NCBI GenBank assembly: GCA_021234155.1
Contig: JAJEKV010000021.1
Coordinates: 13,703,760 to 13,767,759, forward strand
Reading direction: 5' to 3'
DNA length: 64,000 bases
From: Isoetes taiwanensis
Taxonomy: Eukaryota; Streptophyta; Lycopodiopsida; Isoetales; Isoetaceae
Shown here: positions 1 to 11,017 of the stretch, piece by piece
Layout: the number at the start of each line of letters is the position of its first letter
Numbering within the stretch: the stretch's first letter is position 1
Notes under the pieces: generated by a model
Seen by the model: the letters and a program-made list of their open reading frames with translations, nothing else
Databases searched by the model: none
Told to the model about the DNA's origin: nothing
Translations under genes and position numbers: made by a program

Positions 1-788
1 TTTCCCCATTAACATTTTCCACCCTGCTTTGATAGACTAGAGGTCTGTGATCTGAGAAGTCTGGATATTCAATGCTGATTTTGAGACCTCCCCCTCTGTT
101 ACAAAACCATTCATTTGCATAAAATCTGTCTAGTCTCTCCTGAACTGTTCTTGAGTTAGAGATCCAAGTGAAATGTGGGTGGTGGGGGGCAAAATTTTCG
201 TGCAGGTTACAATCTGTGAGGCCCAAGTCAAAACAGAATTCATACCATATTTCTTTTTTCTTGTTCTGTCATTTGAAGTTCATTACTCCCCCCATTTCTG
301 TCTTGGATATCCTCTATCATGTTGAAATCCCCAAGCACCATGATACCTTGCAGATTTTCTGGTATGAGGGGGGCAATAGTTTTCCACATCTCTATTCTTA
401 AGTCTGGTTCACCACTTGGGGCATAGACATTTAGAAAACCCAATCTATCCCTTCCATATTTGATAGTTACAAGCTGAGCTCTGCCTGGGAAGAGGATTTG
501 ATGGCTTTCAACCAATGTTTCCCATTTTGGGCCAATGACAATTGCAGTGCCCCCTCCTGACCTGACATCTCTGATTGTTGCTGGATTCCAGAAATGTTTG
601 CCACTTGCTATTTTTCTCCTTTCATCTTTATTCAAAATCTTTGTTTCCTGAATGGCTATTAAGTTTAGTTTGCCTATTTCTGTCTCCAATTCTCTGATGT
701 GCAGTTTGAGCCTATCCAACTTTGTAACCCTGTTATCTCTCGAGCTCATCCCCTGCACATTCCAAGTTAATATGTTGAAACCTGTCAT
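1..788 (-). pseudogene. LINE A ORF2, N-terminal AP-like endonuclease (partial)
   Basis: The ORF starts at 788 with MTGFNILTWNVQGMSSRDN, the usual opening of the exonuclease/endonuclease/phosphatase fold in LINE ORF2. Further on come the IAIQETKI metal-binding motif and the LGDFNM motif. The frame breaks near 240. The domain then continues in another frame with FAPHHPHFTW, RLDRFYANEWFCN and finally SDHRPL, the catalytic Asp-His near its end. This enzyme nicks target DNA to prime reverse transcription. It starts 45 nt after the ORF1 stop. LINE B carries the same domain at 14018-15069, with the same motifs. The frameshift suggests this copy is dead, although a short indel could be a sequencing error. 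Confidence 0.88.
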
Positions 789-832
789 TGGGGAGTTTCT
801 GTCCCCCTACTTCTGAGGGTTTCAGCATTAAA

Positions 833-2686
833 TTAATTGAGACTTGCCTTAGGTATACCCCTGAATTCCCTTTCCCCAATCAAAACCATGAACCTAGAGT
901 CCCCCTTTGTTATTTCATTTCTTCTTATCCCAAAAGATCTCAGAGGCCATCCAGTTTGATTGCACATTATATTGATTGCCATCCTTGCTCTTTCTTTTTC
1001 ATTTGGTGGAAGCATAATTTGTGGGAACTGACCTGTATTTTTGTATGCCAGCCATAATTTTTCCCCTTTGGGGTCTCTTTCATGTGCTATTGCCAAAGTG
1101 AATTTGATCATCTTCTTTTGCTCATCTTGACTTACACCCTGTTTTGAAGTTTTTGCAGAATTTCCAATGGCTTGGGGTCCTGCTTCATCAGTTTGTTTAC
1201 CCATGGTGGTGTTCTCCTTGGCAACTTCATTGAATATTTTTGTAAGGTCAGTGGCAGTATCTTCTTTTGGTTCCAGATTCTGCTGATTCTCCTTTCTAAT
1301 CCAGAGTTTTGTGATTCTAGGTTTCTTTGCTTTTCTTTGTGTTGCATCCCCAGAAGTTTCCCTCTCCTGTATTTCCTGGATTTCCTGATTGACTTGAGTG
1401 TCCTTTTCATTTTCTGACTTGTCCCAAGCCTCCCTTTTTTTTGCTGGCTTAATGTCAGATGTCTTCTTTACTTCACTCCATCCAGCTGGGCCCTGTTTGG
1501 CCCTGAGATTTGGGCAGTCCCTTTTCCAGTGACCCTGTTCTTTGCAATAGTTGCATGCAACTTCTGATGTTAGGACTTCAATGTTTATAGTTCTGCCAGC
1601 AACTGTTATTGCTTGGGGGATGCTCCCAATGTTGTCAACCCTAATTGTGACTTTTGCTTTTCCCCTTATGCCTTGATCACCTATGTTTTCCAGTCCATAT
1701 ATTACATCTCCAATTCTGCTGACAGCTTTGCTCATAATGCTTGGGATTCTTAATTCTCCAGGAATATTGGACAGTAAGATTTGTACTTCTTGTTCCCCCT
1801 TCAGGAGCTTTTCACCCTTCTGCATGTCAAAGTTCTCCATCCAAGGAAAAATTGTTGCTCTGTTGCCTTTTGAGTCCACTAATCTTTTCTTATCCAAGAC
1901 CCCCTTGACTTCCTTACTGTCATTTAATACAATTTCAAACCGTGCCGAGCTTAGAGAAGCACATCTCACCCCTGTGGCAATTGACATTTGTGCATTAAAC
2001 CATCTCAAGACTTCTTCTGTTGGCATCCAGATGTTCGAGTGCTTAAGCAAGACTGCACTGTTTTTTAGCTTCTGCACTTCCATCTCCATAAGGGCCAGAT
2101 CAGCTTCATTCAATGTGATACCTAGTGGGGGGATTTCCAGCATGCTCCTCATATCTACTGAAGGGGTTTGGACCTGCTGCCTTTGCTTTTGAGGAGACAG
2201 TGTAGATTTACCACCTTCTTTTATTTTGCAAGTTTCAATTTGCTCTTTATTCTGCTGGGCACAGCTGTCTTGAGATGTTCCAGCCTTACCTGAGAAATGA
2301 GGTTGGATATGAGAGTTGTTATCTTTTGTGGTTTCCTCGAGATTGATACGTTCTCCATCCAATTCCAGATTTTTCCCTTGCAGAATTGATCCTTTATTGT
2401 CATGACTTGGGCCTACTTCTGCATGGCCATGTTTTCTTCCTTGCTCAGCATTCAACTCAGGGAATAGCTGGAGGTATGTTATTTCGTGAATCCTTTTCTC
2501 ATGTCCAATGTTTTGAGCTGCAGGGGTTGCAGCCAGTACCCCAGATATGCCAAATAGGTCTGCAGGGGTTGCAGACATTACCCCAGAGCACATTTGTACT
2601 CTATTGCTTTGGTCTGCAATGGTTGTAGACAATACCCCAGAACTCTTGATTGCAGGGATTGCAGTCTGTACCCCATTTAAATCCAT
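833..2686 (-). CDS. LINE A ORF1, nucleic-acid-binding protein with CCHC zinc knuckle
   Basis: 617 codons are open. From the N terminus there is a tandem repeat rich in TPA (GV-x-x-ATPA-x-Q), a low-complexity linker, and a conserved block (LLKHSNIWMPTEEVLRWFNA onward) that resembles the RNA-binding part of plant LINE ORF1 proteins (DUF4283-like, by pattern). A zinc knuckle follows, CNYCKEQGHWKRDC, at about 1513-1555. A basic linker and a C-terminal domain beginning IKFTLAIAHERDPKG come last. The protein should coat the LINE RNA and act in the ribonucleoprotein. The real start probably lies further upstream, since a basic N-terminal piece is at 2999-3478 and the junction is frameshifted. LINE C shares all blocks up to the C-terminal domain, which LINE B supplies. 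Confidence 0.85.
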   Translation of the reverse strand: MDLNGVQTAIPAIKSSGVLSTTIADQSNRVQMCSGVMSATPADLFGISGVLAATPAAQNIGHEKRIHEITYLQLFPELNAEQGRKHGHAEVGPSHDNKGSILQGKNLELDGERINLEETTKDNNSHIQPHFSGKAGTSQDSCAQQNKEQIETCKIKEGGKSTLSPQKQRQQVQTPSVDMRSMLEIPPLGITLNEADLALMEMEVQKLKNSAVLLKHSNIWMPTEEVLRWFNAQMSIATGVRCASLSSARFEIVLNDSKEVKGVLDKKRLVDSKGNRATIFPWMENFDMQKGEKLLKGEQEVQILLSNIPGELRIPSIMSKAVSRIGDVIYGLENIGDQGIRGKAKVTIRVDNIGSIPQAITVAGRTINIEVLTSEVACNYCKEQGHWKRDCPNLRAKQGPAGWSEVKKTSDIKPAKKREAWDKSENEKDTQVNQEIQEIQERETSGDATQRKAKKPRITKLWIRKENQQNLEPKEDTATDLTKIFNEVAKENTTMGKQTDEAGPQAIGNSAKTSKQGVSQDEQKKMIKFTLAIAHERDPKGEKLWLAYKNTGQFPQIMLPPNEKERARMAINIMCNQTGWPLRSFGIRRNEITKGDSRFMVLIGEREFRGIPKASLN

Positions 2687-2998
2687 CTGGTCTGCAGGGT
2701 TGCAGACAATACCCCAGAGCTCTTGACTGCAGGGGTTGCAGTCTGTACCCCATGTTTATCATTCTTATCATTTTTATCCATATTTTGAGGCTGTCTGATC
2801 TGGCTAGGGCCTGCCCCTGTTGCTGTTTTTTATATTGCCTCTTCAAGCTTACAACTTTTAAAATGTGACTTAAGATCAAAAGGCCTGTAAATCACAATTT
2901 CTTTACCTTTTTTCTCCTCATTTTGAGTTTCATTTGTTGCTGAAGCTAGAGTGTTGCCAATATTTCTTTCTGCTGCTGTTTTGGCTGCTTGATATTCT

Positions 2999-3478
2999 TC
3001 ATAAGCTTCTTGAAACCCCCTTGGTTTTGTCCTCTATCTTTTTCTTCTCATTTCCTGGGGCCTTTTGTTTCTCTTTGATTTTCCCTTTGTGGGGCTGCAC
3101 CAGGGGTTGATTATCACTTTCCTCTTCCGACATGAGATCCTCTAGAGCCGGCTCCTGCTCTCCTTTCTTTATCAAGGTGTCAGAATCCTGCTCTTCATCG
3201 GATGAAATCGACAGTTGAGCTGAGTGCTCTGCTCTTGACTTCTTCTTTTTGTTTTTCCTTGCAGCAGAAGCTTTTCCCTTTGATCCCGCATTGTCATTAC
3301 TGTTTCTAGGGCTTTTACTCATTCTTCTCTTTCCCCCCCTTTGCAGATTTGTTCCTGAGGATTCTGCTTTGTTTTTATGTCTGTTTCTTGGGGATGATCT
3401 GATAGCAATTGAGGCGGTGACCTCCATCGAATTTACAATTTGCAGCTCACGATTCGCGGGCTCTGCTGGCTCACCCAT
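2999..3478 (-). pseudogene. LINE A ORF1, basic N-terminal part
   Basis: The 159-residue ORF begins MGEPAEPANRELQIVNSMEV. It contains AIRSSPRNRHKNK, followed by lysine/arginine-rich and then acidic serine-rich stretches. LINE C has the same AIRSSPRN block at the corresponding place (about 16720-16750), so this is the true N terminus of ORF1 and not a separate gene. It is cut off from the rest of ORF1 by frame breaks between 2999 and 2686. The charge pattern suggests an RNA-binding or nuclear-targeting tail, but that is inference. Confidence 0.7.
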
Positions 3479-4285
3479 TTTTTATCTTTCATGTTTCTTT
3501 TTGTGCTTGCATTTTATCTTGTTCAGTGCTAGCAATCTGGCGTTTGAGCTTGCCATAATAGTTTTTTTGATAAACTTCACTCAGTGGAATGGCCTTGCCT
3601 GCACAACTTTATCAAGCCTTGCCTGCACAACTTTAATATTTGCACTCACGGTGCTCTTACTCCAAACCACCGGATTACCTTGTTTCGGCGTAACCCTCTG
3701 TTAGATCAGAGCTCTGTTAAGGAGTTCGTGGGGACTTTCCCCGGTTATAGGCAAATCTAAGTTCGCCCAAGAGCTGACAACCCAGGCAGCTCCAATCTGG
3801 GAGCTAGATTCCAGCGCCTTGATCAATCAACCAGAAAACTTCACAAAAGATCACCCTAGAGGGATTTACGGACTTGGGCCCAAAAGTGGGGCAAATCTGG
3901 TCCCAATCGAAAGCTTGAGAGGTGAAGAACTCGAATCCTACAGTAAATCTTATATCGCCCTTATCCCTTCGCTATTTTTTGCGATCAAACAAATCTTTAC
4001 CAGTAGCTTGACGGTCAGTACTTGCGGGAGATGGGCTGCCAGTAAAGGGCAGAGTACTGTTGGCAGGGGGCCGTTGGCCTACTTGGCAACTTCTGGTTGG
4101 GCCTGAGGGCCCCCCCGTACACTCTGGAGCGTGGGAACTTAGGCGGGGAAATTGAGCGGGAATTGCGGGAGGGGAAATGACGCGGGGATGAAGGGCGCAT
4201 GAAGAGGGGAAAGTGTGGGGGGGGGGGAAGCCATTGGCGCTTAGCCCTAGCGACCAAGGGGGGGGGGGGATTGGGAATTGGATCC

Positions 4286-5061
4286 TAGGGTTCGATGTGG
4301 TGGGTGGAGTCATGCATGAACCCAAAACAACTAGCATGTGCCCCTGAGGTGGACGAAGACTCTACATGAAGCAACCATCGAGCACACACCAACTCCAGAA
4401 CAAGAAACCAAAAGAAGGCACTACCAAACAAATAAGGGAAGAACGCCGACACACGGAGCTAATCCACGCGAAACACACTTTCGACTGGAGTACCCACAAA
4501 CCAAGTAATGCAAGCACAGGGACAGAGAAGAACGTCAGACGCCAGGCATCCACGCGACACACCAAGTGCAAGCACCAAACGGGGAGTGGGAGAGGGAACC
4601 GACTCTCGGGAAACTCGGGAGAGGGTTACAAGATGAAAGCATAAAACACGCACTCACCCCCCAATAAAACGGATCCATCACAACCTAAGAAATCTAAACT
4701 CGGACTCAAGACCACACCAAGACCAAATCAGGACTGACTGCTCAGGATGCTCTATGGGCGTAAGTTGTAATCATTCTCGAAACCACATCGGATCCTAATG
4801 GTCCCAAAGATTCCCCCCGAGCCAGGAGGTCAAAGGAAATGGGACCTTCTCCCTTTGAACGCCAAGTCACCACACTAAGGTCCAAGGGAAGCGCCAATAA
4901 ACCCTTCCTCTCAAGGAGAGAAAGGGCGAACATGTTAAGGGACAAATGTCGCCAAGCTAGACCCCAAGGAACGTCACTTTACCCCTCCTCCCTCGGGAGA
5001 AGGGGCTAACATGTTAAGGGACTTAAGCTTAAACTACCTTTTTTTTTTCTTTTTTTTTTTG
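4286..5061 (+). repeat. Repeat family R, copy 1
   Basis: Starts with CCTAGGGTTCGATGTGG, continues through GGAACGTCAGACGCC-type and ACTCGGGAGAGGGTTACAAG blocks, then ACCACATCGGATCCTAATGG, and ends in a T-rich run at 5036-5061. The same order occurs at 26231 and 29147, and in two halves at 15466 and 18717. A T-run at one end and tRNA-like sequence beyond it suggest a retroposed non-autonomous element read on the minus strand. No coding capacity is seen. Confidence 0.75.
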
Positions 5062-5225
5062 CCGGTTGTCATGCGAAAAGCATGTACGAAAGATGCAACG
5101 ACACAAGGCACAATAAGGCGGGTGCGGGGCTTCGTACCTCCAGCACCCCCGTATACATCATGGGACCCAAACATGGGCCAATAATGGGCTCTCAACATAA
5201 AAAATCACCTCATATGGGGTGTCCG
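5062..5225 (-). repeat. tRNA-like tail next to R copy 1
   Basis: On the minus strand 5138-5128 reads GGTACGAAGCC, one mismatch from the Pol III box B consensus GGTTCGANNCC. The same block follows the T-run of R at 27104-27114 and 30012-30022. No convincing box A is present. Confidence 0.5.
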
Positions 5226-5770
5226 TGGGAGCCTAGGGTTCGATGTGGTAGGTAGAGTCATACAACTAACCCGAATCCAAGCTAGCACATGTTCCTGAGA
5301 CGGTCGACGTAAGAGGGGATCCAGAACACATGCGCAACACCAACCCAAAAGCCAGAAGAGATCACCATCAGCCCAAGGAGAGAACATCAGACACACTGAT
5401 CCATGCAACACACAAGGGCTAGGGGACCTAGGACTAAGGAACCTACTCGAGGACAGGGGAGGACGTCAGACACACACAAATGCATCCACGCAGCACACCA
5501 AGAGGAGGCACCAAACCAAGAGGGGACAGGGGACACCATCCCACTGGAAAGGGTTACAAGATATGAGTGCAAAAAGCCCTCTCACAAACCTAAAAATTGG
5601 GTCCATGACACCCTAGAGGACCTAAGGACCGTCAGGGTGCTAGAAGGGTATAAAATATAATCATCCTCAGTACCACATCGGACCCTAATGGTCCCACTAA
5701 ATCTCCCTAAGGGAGGGAGAGGAGAAGCCAAAGGGGATGGGACCCTCCCCTTTGCCTGAAAAGCCTTGGC
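5226..5770 (+). repeat. Repeat family R, copy 2 (diverged, shortened)
   Basis: It opens with the same CCTAGGGTTCGATGTGG start and retains the GGGTTACAAG and CCACATCGGACCCTAATGG blocks, but has lost much of the middle and the T-run. It lies directly after copy 1, so R occurs here as a tandem pair. Confidence 0.65.
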
Positions 5771-5827
5771 TGTAGCATCCTACCCTACTGCAAGGGGAGG
5801 AGAGGCTACAAGGCCACACAATGCATC

Positions 5828-5975
5828 AATTATTATTATTATTATTTTTTTTTTGAGAGGAGACGTGAGGAGAGAGAAAGAGAGCAAGAAGCAAACAAAA
5901 GAAAGAGAAAGAGAGGAAATAGGGAGGGGCATGGGGACAACCGGGAGGGGGGGGGGGAGAGAGAGAGAGAAGTGA
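5828..5975 (+). repeat. Simple-repeat tract: ATT, T-run, GA-rich, G-run
   Basis: (ATT)n, a run of T, then about 120 nt of purine-rich DNA ending in G-run and (GA)n. A second (GA)n tract lies at 10047-10068, so LINE D is bracketed by GA repeats. Confidence 0.85.
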
Positions 5976-6041
5976 AGTGAAGTGTTTATTACGTCTTGTC
6001 GAGGCCTAACAGGCCTATAAGACGACAAAAAGCAACATACA

Positions 6042-9000
6042 TCATAAATTTCCATCGTCATCATCGATGGATGTACTGCTCTCACTCTCTGAGTGTGAAT
6101 CACTATAGTAACTGTTATCAGATCTCACTCTCCTGGTATAACTTTCTCTACGCTCAAGTACATCAGATATAAAATTACCTATTTTCTTACTCGGGAGCTC
6201 AAACAGATCTAGCAATGATACAGCACATATGTCATATCTACGCCTGATATCCTTGTAAGATGGACAACAGAGCAGAGTGTGGTACTCATCCTCTATGTGT
6301 TCTCCAGCACACATTTCACATGTACGCTCTGATCTAGGTACCCCATGCCATCTGCCTGTCTCTACCTTCAGATAATGTGAACTGAGCCTCATACGTGCCA
6401 TCACGTGCCTGAAATGCAACGATACCCCATCCGATAAATATCTAGCTCCTGTAAGTTGTGGATTTAAAGATGTGCGATAGAAAGCCATCTTAGTCTCGGG
6501 TGCCCCCACAATTTTCCATGCATGCGACCTATTACCAGCTTACGGACATCTTCTTTACTGCCCAACAAATCTTCCACTTTAAGGTTCCATTTTCTCAGCC
6601 ACACTTCTGCATCATGGTACCATCCCTTCTCCTTACTGGCTCACATAGCAACATGCGGTAATCGGTCCTCTCCTCCACGGTGGACTTTAGCAATGTACCC
6701 TGCAAAGTGCAATATCGCTTCGCATTCTAGCGGAAGCAAGCCTCCTTCTGCTAACATCATAGGATAGGGCGTCTGTAACTTGACCCCTAGCTCAGAATGT
6801 AGGAATCTTTTTTGCAGTTTCTCAACCAAGAGCCACAGATTAGCTGTAATACTGGGAGCCCACACCTCACATCCATAGAGTACAACGGTTTGGACCAAAG
6901 TCTTAAAAAGTGTCTTCTTCATATCCCAATCCCACAAATGATTCTTCTTACATAGCTTTTGCAGCGCGCACAGGGCTTTAAGCCCATTACTGTACCTTTG
7001 CTCAATGCACATGTTCCATCTATAGCTGCTTTCAAATATAACCCCTAAATATTTGAAGGAAGTTACTGTCTCCAGCTGGTGTCCCTTATAATAGAAAACA
7101 TGTTTTGCCCGGGTGCCAACCACCATCACCTTAGTTTTAGATATGTTCACCTCCAAACCTGTTCTATCACAGAATGCACTCAGAATTTCAAGATGAGTGT
7201 CCAACCCCTGTTTAGTCCTAGCTATTAAGACCACATTATCTGCATATAACAGGAGGGAGATCACATGCTCAGCCAAAGGAGCTCCTGGACCACCATTATA
7301 CACAATCCAATCCTCTAATTCGTCTATAAAAAGACCGAATAGAGTAGGGGAAAGAGGACATCCCTGCTTTACTCCAATGTTATTGTGTACCTGATCCTTG
7401 CAGATATCATCCATGGCCGAGATAGCTCTACTAGGACTTTATCATACAAACATCGTACTGCTGACCTCAATTCCGTTGGGACATTTAAAGCATCCATTCT
7501 CGCCCACAGTTTATCACGCGGCACCGTGTCAAATGCCTTAGTATAATCCACAAATGCCAAGAATAGTGGTTTCTTCTTTCCTTTCACATTTTCTACAATG
7601 GCACGTAGAGTCACCATCTGATCCGTGGTAGAGTGATGTGGCCTAAAACCTGCTTGCCCCTTGGCTCTCACTTTATTCTCCTCTGCCCAAGAACTCAATT
7701 TCTTCTCAACAACAGTAGCAAACAGTTTTGCCCACAGTTACTTACCATAATTGTTCGGTAGTTATTCACATCCAAACTGTTCCCGCCTTTAGGTACTGGC
7801 ACCACCCTATTACATTGCCATTCAGTAGGAAATCCCTGCAGTAGCACTTTATTAAACATGTGAGTAATATACTCCACAATGGAATTCCCAGCCCACTTTA
7901 CTAGTTCAGCCACTAAGCCCATATTGTCTGCTGCCTTACCATTAGATAGGCGCCTAATACCATCACAGATGTCCTCCACAGAAAAGCTGCCCACGCTGCC
8001 ATTTTGCAAGGATGAAAGCTCATGTATTCCCGGTTTATGGTACAACATACGCACATGATTAATCAACGCATCACATGGCAAACTAAATTCCTGTTTTTTC
8101 TGCACTTTCATCTTATTCCAAAAGCTTTTTGGGTGCGTTATCCATTCCCTGAGAAGTCTCTCCTGCCTAGCTTTCATATAAGCTCTCTTTTTCCTCCTGA
8201 CCATCCTTCTATATTCTAACAGCATTTGTTTTTTATCACATTCTGGTGCCTCAACAAATTTTTGGCGTGCTTGCTTGCAATCTATATCAAACCAGGAATT
8301 ACACGGTAAACCCTTTGCTGCCCTGTTTGAGCGGAAACATAACTGAGCTGTTTGCAACAATACTTTGGTAATACAATCATTCATATCAGAGACATCATCG
8401 TGATCTTGCATAGTTACTTTCTCCATCATTAATTTGAACTTCTCTTGTTTTCGGCTGTCTACCCTGTATCCAAGTGATGCAGACAATTCCAAAGGTCTTT
8501 CTGTAACTGTCTTCTTTGTTGTAATAGAAAATAGCAACGGGTTGTGATCTGATTCTGCCCTGCCTTCACCTATTGTGAAACTGCGTATACTTTTAATAGC
8601 ACTTTCATTCCCGATCAGATAGTCTACCACACTTTTTTCCTTGCAGGTCAATACATTTGAACCAGGAAATCTATTTAATCCATTGCAAATGCGGAAATCA
8701 AAACTAGTGCATAATGCAAGCAATTGCTTACCCATAGAGGTCATCCGTGCAGTATCTTTGGAAGATCGGCTCCATCCCAATTCCTCCATTTCTTTTTCAT
8801 CCAACTCATTAAACCACAGTATTTCACCTTCATTCCCTATTATCTGCGCCTGAGCATTTGCAGTTCTAGCATTAAAGTCGCCTACTAGTAGGACATCACC
8901 AAGAGAGAGGTAATGCACTATGTCCTGCTCAATGTGATAGAATGGGTCATTACTGTCCAAATCAGTCCTTTTATACGCCTTCTTATCCATGGGAGCAAAA

Positions 9001-9320
9001 TAGCAAATAGCAATATGCATTTTAACATCACCTCTTTGCATTTCCAACCAGATATACTGGTTATGCGGATCTGTTTTTAATTCCTTCAGCATTGAGATAT
9101 ACTCATGTCTGACATAGCACGCAATCCCCCCATTTCCTTTAGGCCCATTTCCAAAACGAGCATTCCATAGTGAAGAGAATAATTGAAAACCATTCAAGTC
9201 CGGCAGGCCACATTCCTCATGTTCATGTGTTTCCAGAAAACAAATTGCATCTAAATCATCTAGAATTGGAGTCATACCTTGAGCTTTGGCATCATTCAGC
9301 TTGTTTATGTTCCATACTCC
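6042..9320 (-). pseudogene. LINE D ORF2, endonuclease-reverse transcriptase
   Basis: Homology starts near 9320 with FGVWNINKLNDAKAQG. The endonuclease has ICFLETHEHE, LLVGDFNART and SDHNPLLF. The reverse transcriptase begins near 7800 and is split by frameshifts around 7700 and 7400. Motif A is FVDYTKAFDTV, motif B GVKQGCPLSPTLFG, and motif C reads LLYADNVVLIA, so the second catalytic Asp of YADD is Asn. A cysteine/histidine cluster (CEMCAGEHIEDEYHTLLC) sits near 6290 in the C-terminal region. The enzyme would nick DNA and copy the LINE RNA; with three breaks and a changed catalytic residue this copy should be inactive. The long open stretch 7695-9275 (526 codons) suggests it is not very old. 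Confidence 0.85.
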
Positions 9321-9341
9321 AAACCTGAAGGCCTCGAGTCC

Positions 9342-10021
9342 CTATTGATCGATGACCACCTTTCCCTTTCTCCAGTAAACCTTTTTCTGACTGGCACGGG
9401 CTTCTTTGAACTTTTGTATCTCAATCTTATGATCCTCATACTGTTCCTTAGTGAAATCCTCATTTATCCAGATTTTCCTCCCCTTCAAAAGCCTTCTCTG
9501 CCTAAGCACCTGCGCCCTGTCATTTCTACTCATAAATTTTACAATGATTTGCCGTGGCTGATCCCCTTTTTTCCCTACTCGGAATGCATCACAGACATTC
9601 GGTTGGAGCTGCAGATGATCTTGCAGGAAGGTCTCCACTACGTTTTGGGTATTCTCACCGTCTTCTTCATCAAGTCCTGCACAATACGCAGGTTATTCTT
9701 ACGCTCATGTCCATCTAAGATAGCTGATACTTTATCTTCCAGAGCGTCCTCCACTGCATCATTCACTGCTGCCTGCACAGATATGGATTGCCCACTAACG
9801 GCATTGACAGTGTCTGCTTCATTCCTCAAGTTCTGAATTTCCCCTTTTAATTCTGTACAAATTTTCTCCACCTCTTTTTCCATCTCTAATGCCATTAATT
9901 TCCTCATTTCATTCATCAATTCTTCTCTTATATTGCTCAGGAATTCCTTCATGAATGTGGTCTTGAAATCTGCTAACATATCTTTGAATACCTTTTCCTT
10001 TGGCCTTAGGGTTAGCGCCAT
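9342..10021 (-). pseudogene. LINE D ORF1, L1-ORF1p-like RNA-binding protein
   Basis: Two overlapping frames (10021-9638 and 9638-9342) make about 225 residues. The first part is a long charged helix with heptad-like spacing (FKTTFMKEFLSNIREELM, LMALEMEKEVEKI), a probable coiled coil. The second resembles the RRM-plus-C-terminal part of L1 ORF1p/transposase-22 proteins: RQIIVKFMSRNDRAQVL, then INEDFTKEQYEDHKIEI and a final KGKVVID. Proteins of this family trimerise and bind the LINE RNA. One frameshift near 9638 separates the halves. Confidence 0.7.
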
Positions 10022-10111
10022 TCTTAGCGTCCTCCTTTTTTCCCATGAGAGAGAGAGAGAGAGAGAGGCGGGCGGCCCGGGGAGGACCCATCAACAATAT
10101 TACAACACTTC

Positions 10112-10390
10112 ACACTTGAAAGGGGTTTGAGCCCTTGACCTCAAGTCATTGGGCTAAGCCAACTAGATTGTATGGTCCAAAATGGGCCCACTAGAAGGCT
10201 ACAAAAATACCCCCAAGGCTAAAGGCCACGGGGGACAAAAGATAATAGAAATTTAAGGGGTTTGAGCCCTTGACCTCTAGTCATCGGGCTATGCCAACTA
10301 GTGTGCCCCTAATTGTATGGAAGATGGGCCCATTCTAGAAGACTACAATACCCCCGGGGCTAGGGGCCTTGGGGAACAAAAGATAATAAT
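10112..10390 (-). repeat. Two tandem copies of a ~140-bp repeat
   Basis: Copies begin near 10115 and 10256 with AAGGGGTTTGAGCCCTTGAC and both continue through a GGGCTA-GCCAACTAG block to GGGGAACAAAAGATAATA or a close variant. GGGCTCAAACC on the minus strand is a loose box B. A short (AT)n and T-run follow the second copy. Confidence 0.75.
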
Positions 10391-10975
10391 ATATATATAT
10401 ATATATATTTTTTTTTTCCTTTCTTGTTGGGCTTCGAACCTTCAACATGGAGCACCATAGCTCAACATTTTCTCCAGGCGACCACTGCCTCTTGTTATGA
10501 ATTTGTTAGAGCTATAGATAAGGTCAACCTTTATATATCATGCAAAATGGCCTGCAAAATGAGGCGTCCCCTCAAAATCTTGACTGGTGGTGGGATCGAG
10601 CCTGTGCCCTTCTCTACATGGGGAACCCTCTGTTTCCATTGCTCTACTTGCTTGATCTAGCTATTTACTGCACTTGATCTCATTACCTCATCCCGATCAT
10701 GCGATTAGTACCTCATGCTTAGCTCGTCATGCAAATGGGGTGCCACGTGTGCATCATGTGCCCGCATGCGCCTGGGATCTCCCCCCTTCCCTGTTGCTCT
10801 TATCTGCATAAAAGCCCCTTTGCCAGGAAGGCTCTGTTTTTGATGTTTTCTTCTCAGTTCCTGGTGGAGATGGGGTCGAGGATTGGATCCGGCAAGGGGG
10901 ATCGTCATGTATCCAGCACGGGGTTGGCTTCTTTAGCAAAGGCTCCACTGTTGCGGCCTTGGAGATCAACCCTCT
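10391..10975 (-). repeat. Non-coding stretch with tRNA-like box B sequences
   Basis: On the minus strand near 10441-10431 there is GGTTCGAAGCC, a perfect box B, and near 10600-10585 GGCTCGATCCC, one mismatch. No convincing box A or cloverleaf accompanies either. These look like decayed tRNA-derived repeats. I see no gene here. Confidence 0.45.
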
Positions 10976-11017
10976 TTTTTATTTTCTTGTTTTCTTGTGA
11001 TTTACTGATACACTCTT

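Larger units (their letters stand above)
1..4285 (-). mobile_element. LINE A, 5' portion of a non-LTR retrotransposon
   Basis: Read on the minus strand, this is the 5' end of a LINE: a 5' UTR of about 0.8 kb (4285-3479), ORF1 in two pieces, then ORF2 starting with an endonuclease that runs off the left edge. The 5' UTR is homologous to the leader of LINE C (15851-16521); both share a GC-rich block around 4075-4110 and a G-rich stretch just before the junction with repeat family R. The reverse transcriptase lies outside the window. Confidence 0.85.
5976..10045 (-). mobile_element. LINE D, different LINE lineage with L1-ORF1p-like ORF1
   Basis: On the minus strand this is a near-full-length non-LTR element: ORF1 (10021-9342), ORF2 with endonuclease and reverse transcriptase (9320-6042), then a short 3' UTR with AATAAA-like sequence near 5990. 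Its end is made of short ACTTC repeats running into (TC)n instead of poly(A). ORF1 has no zinc knuckle and is unrelated to that of LINEs A-C, so this is a separate LINE lineage. Confidence 0.8.
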
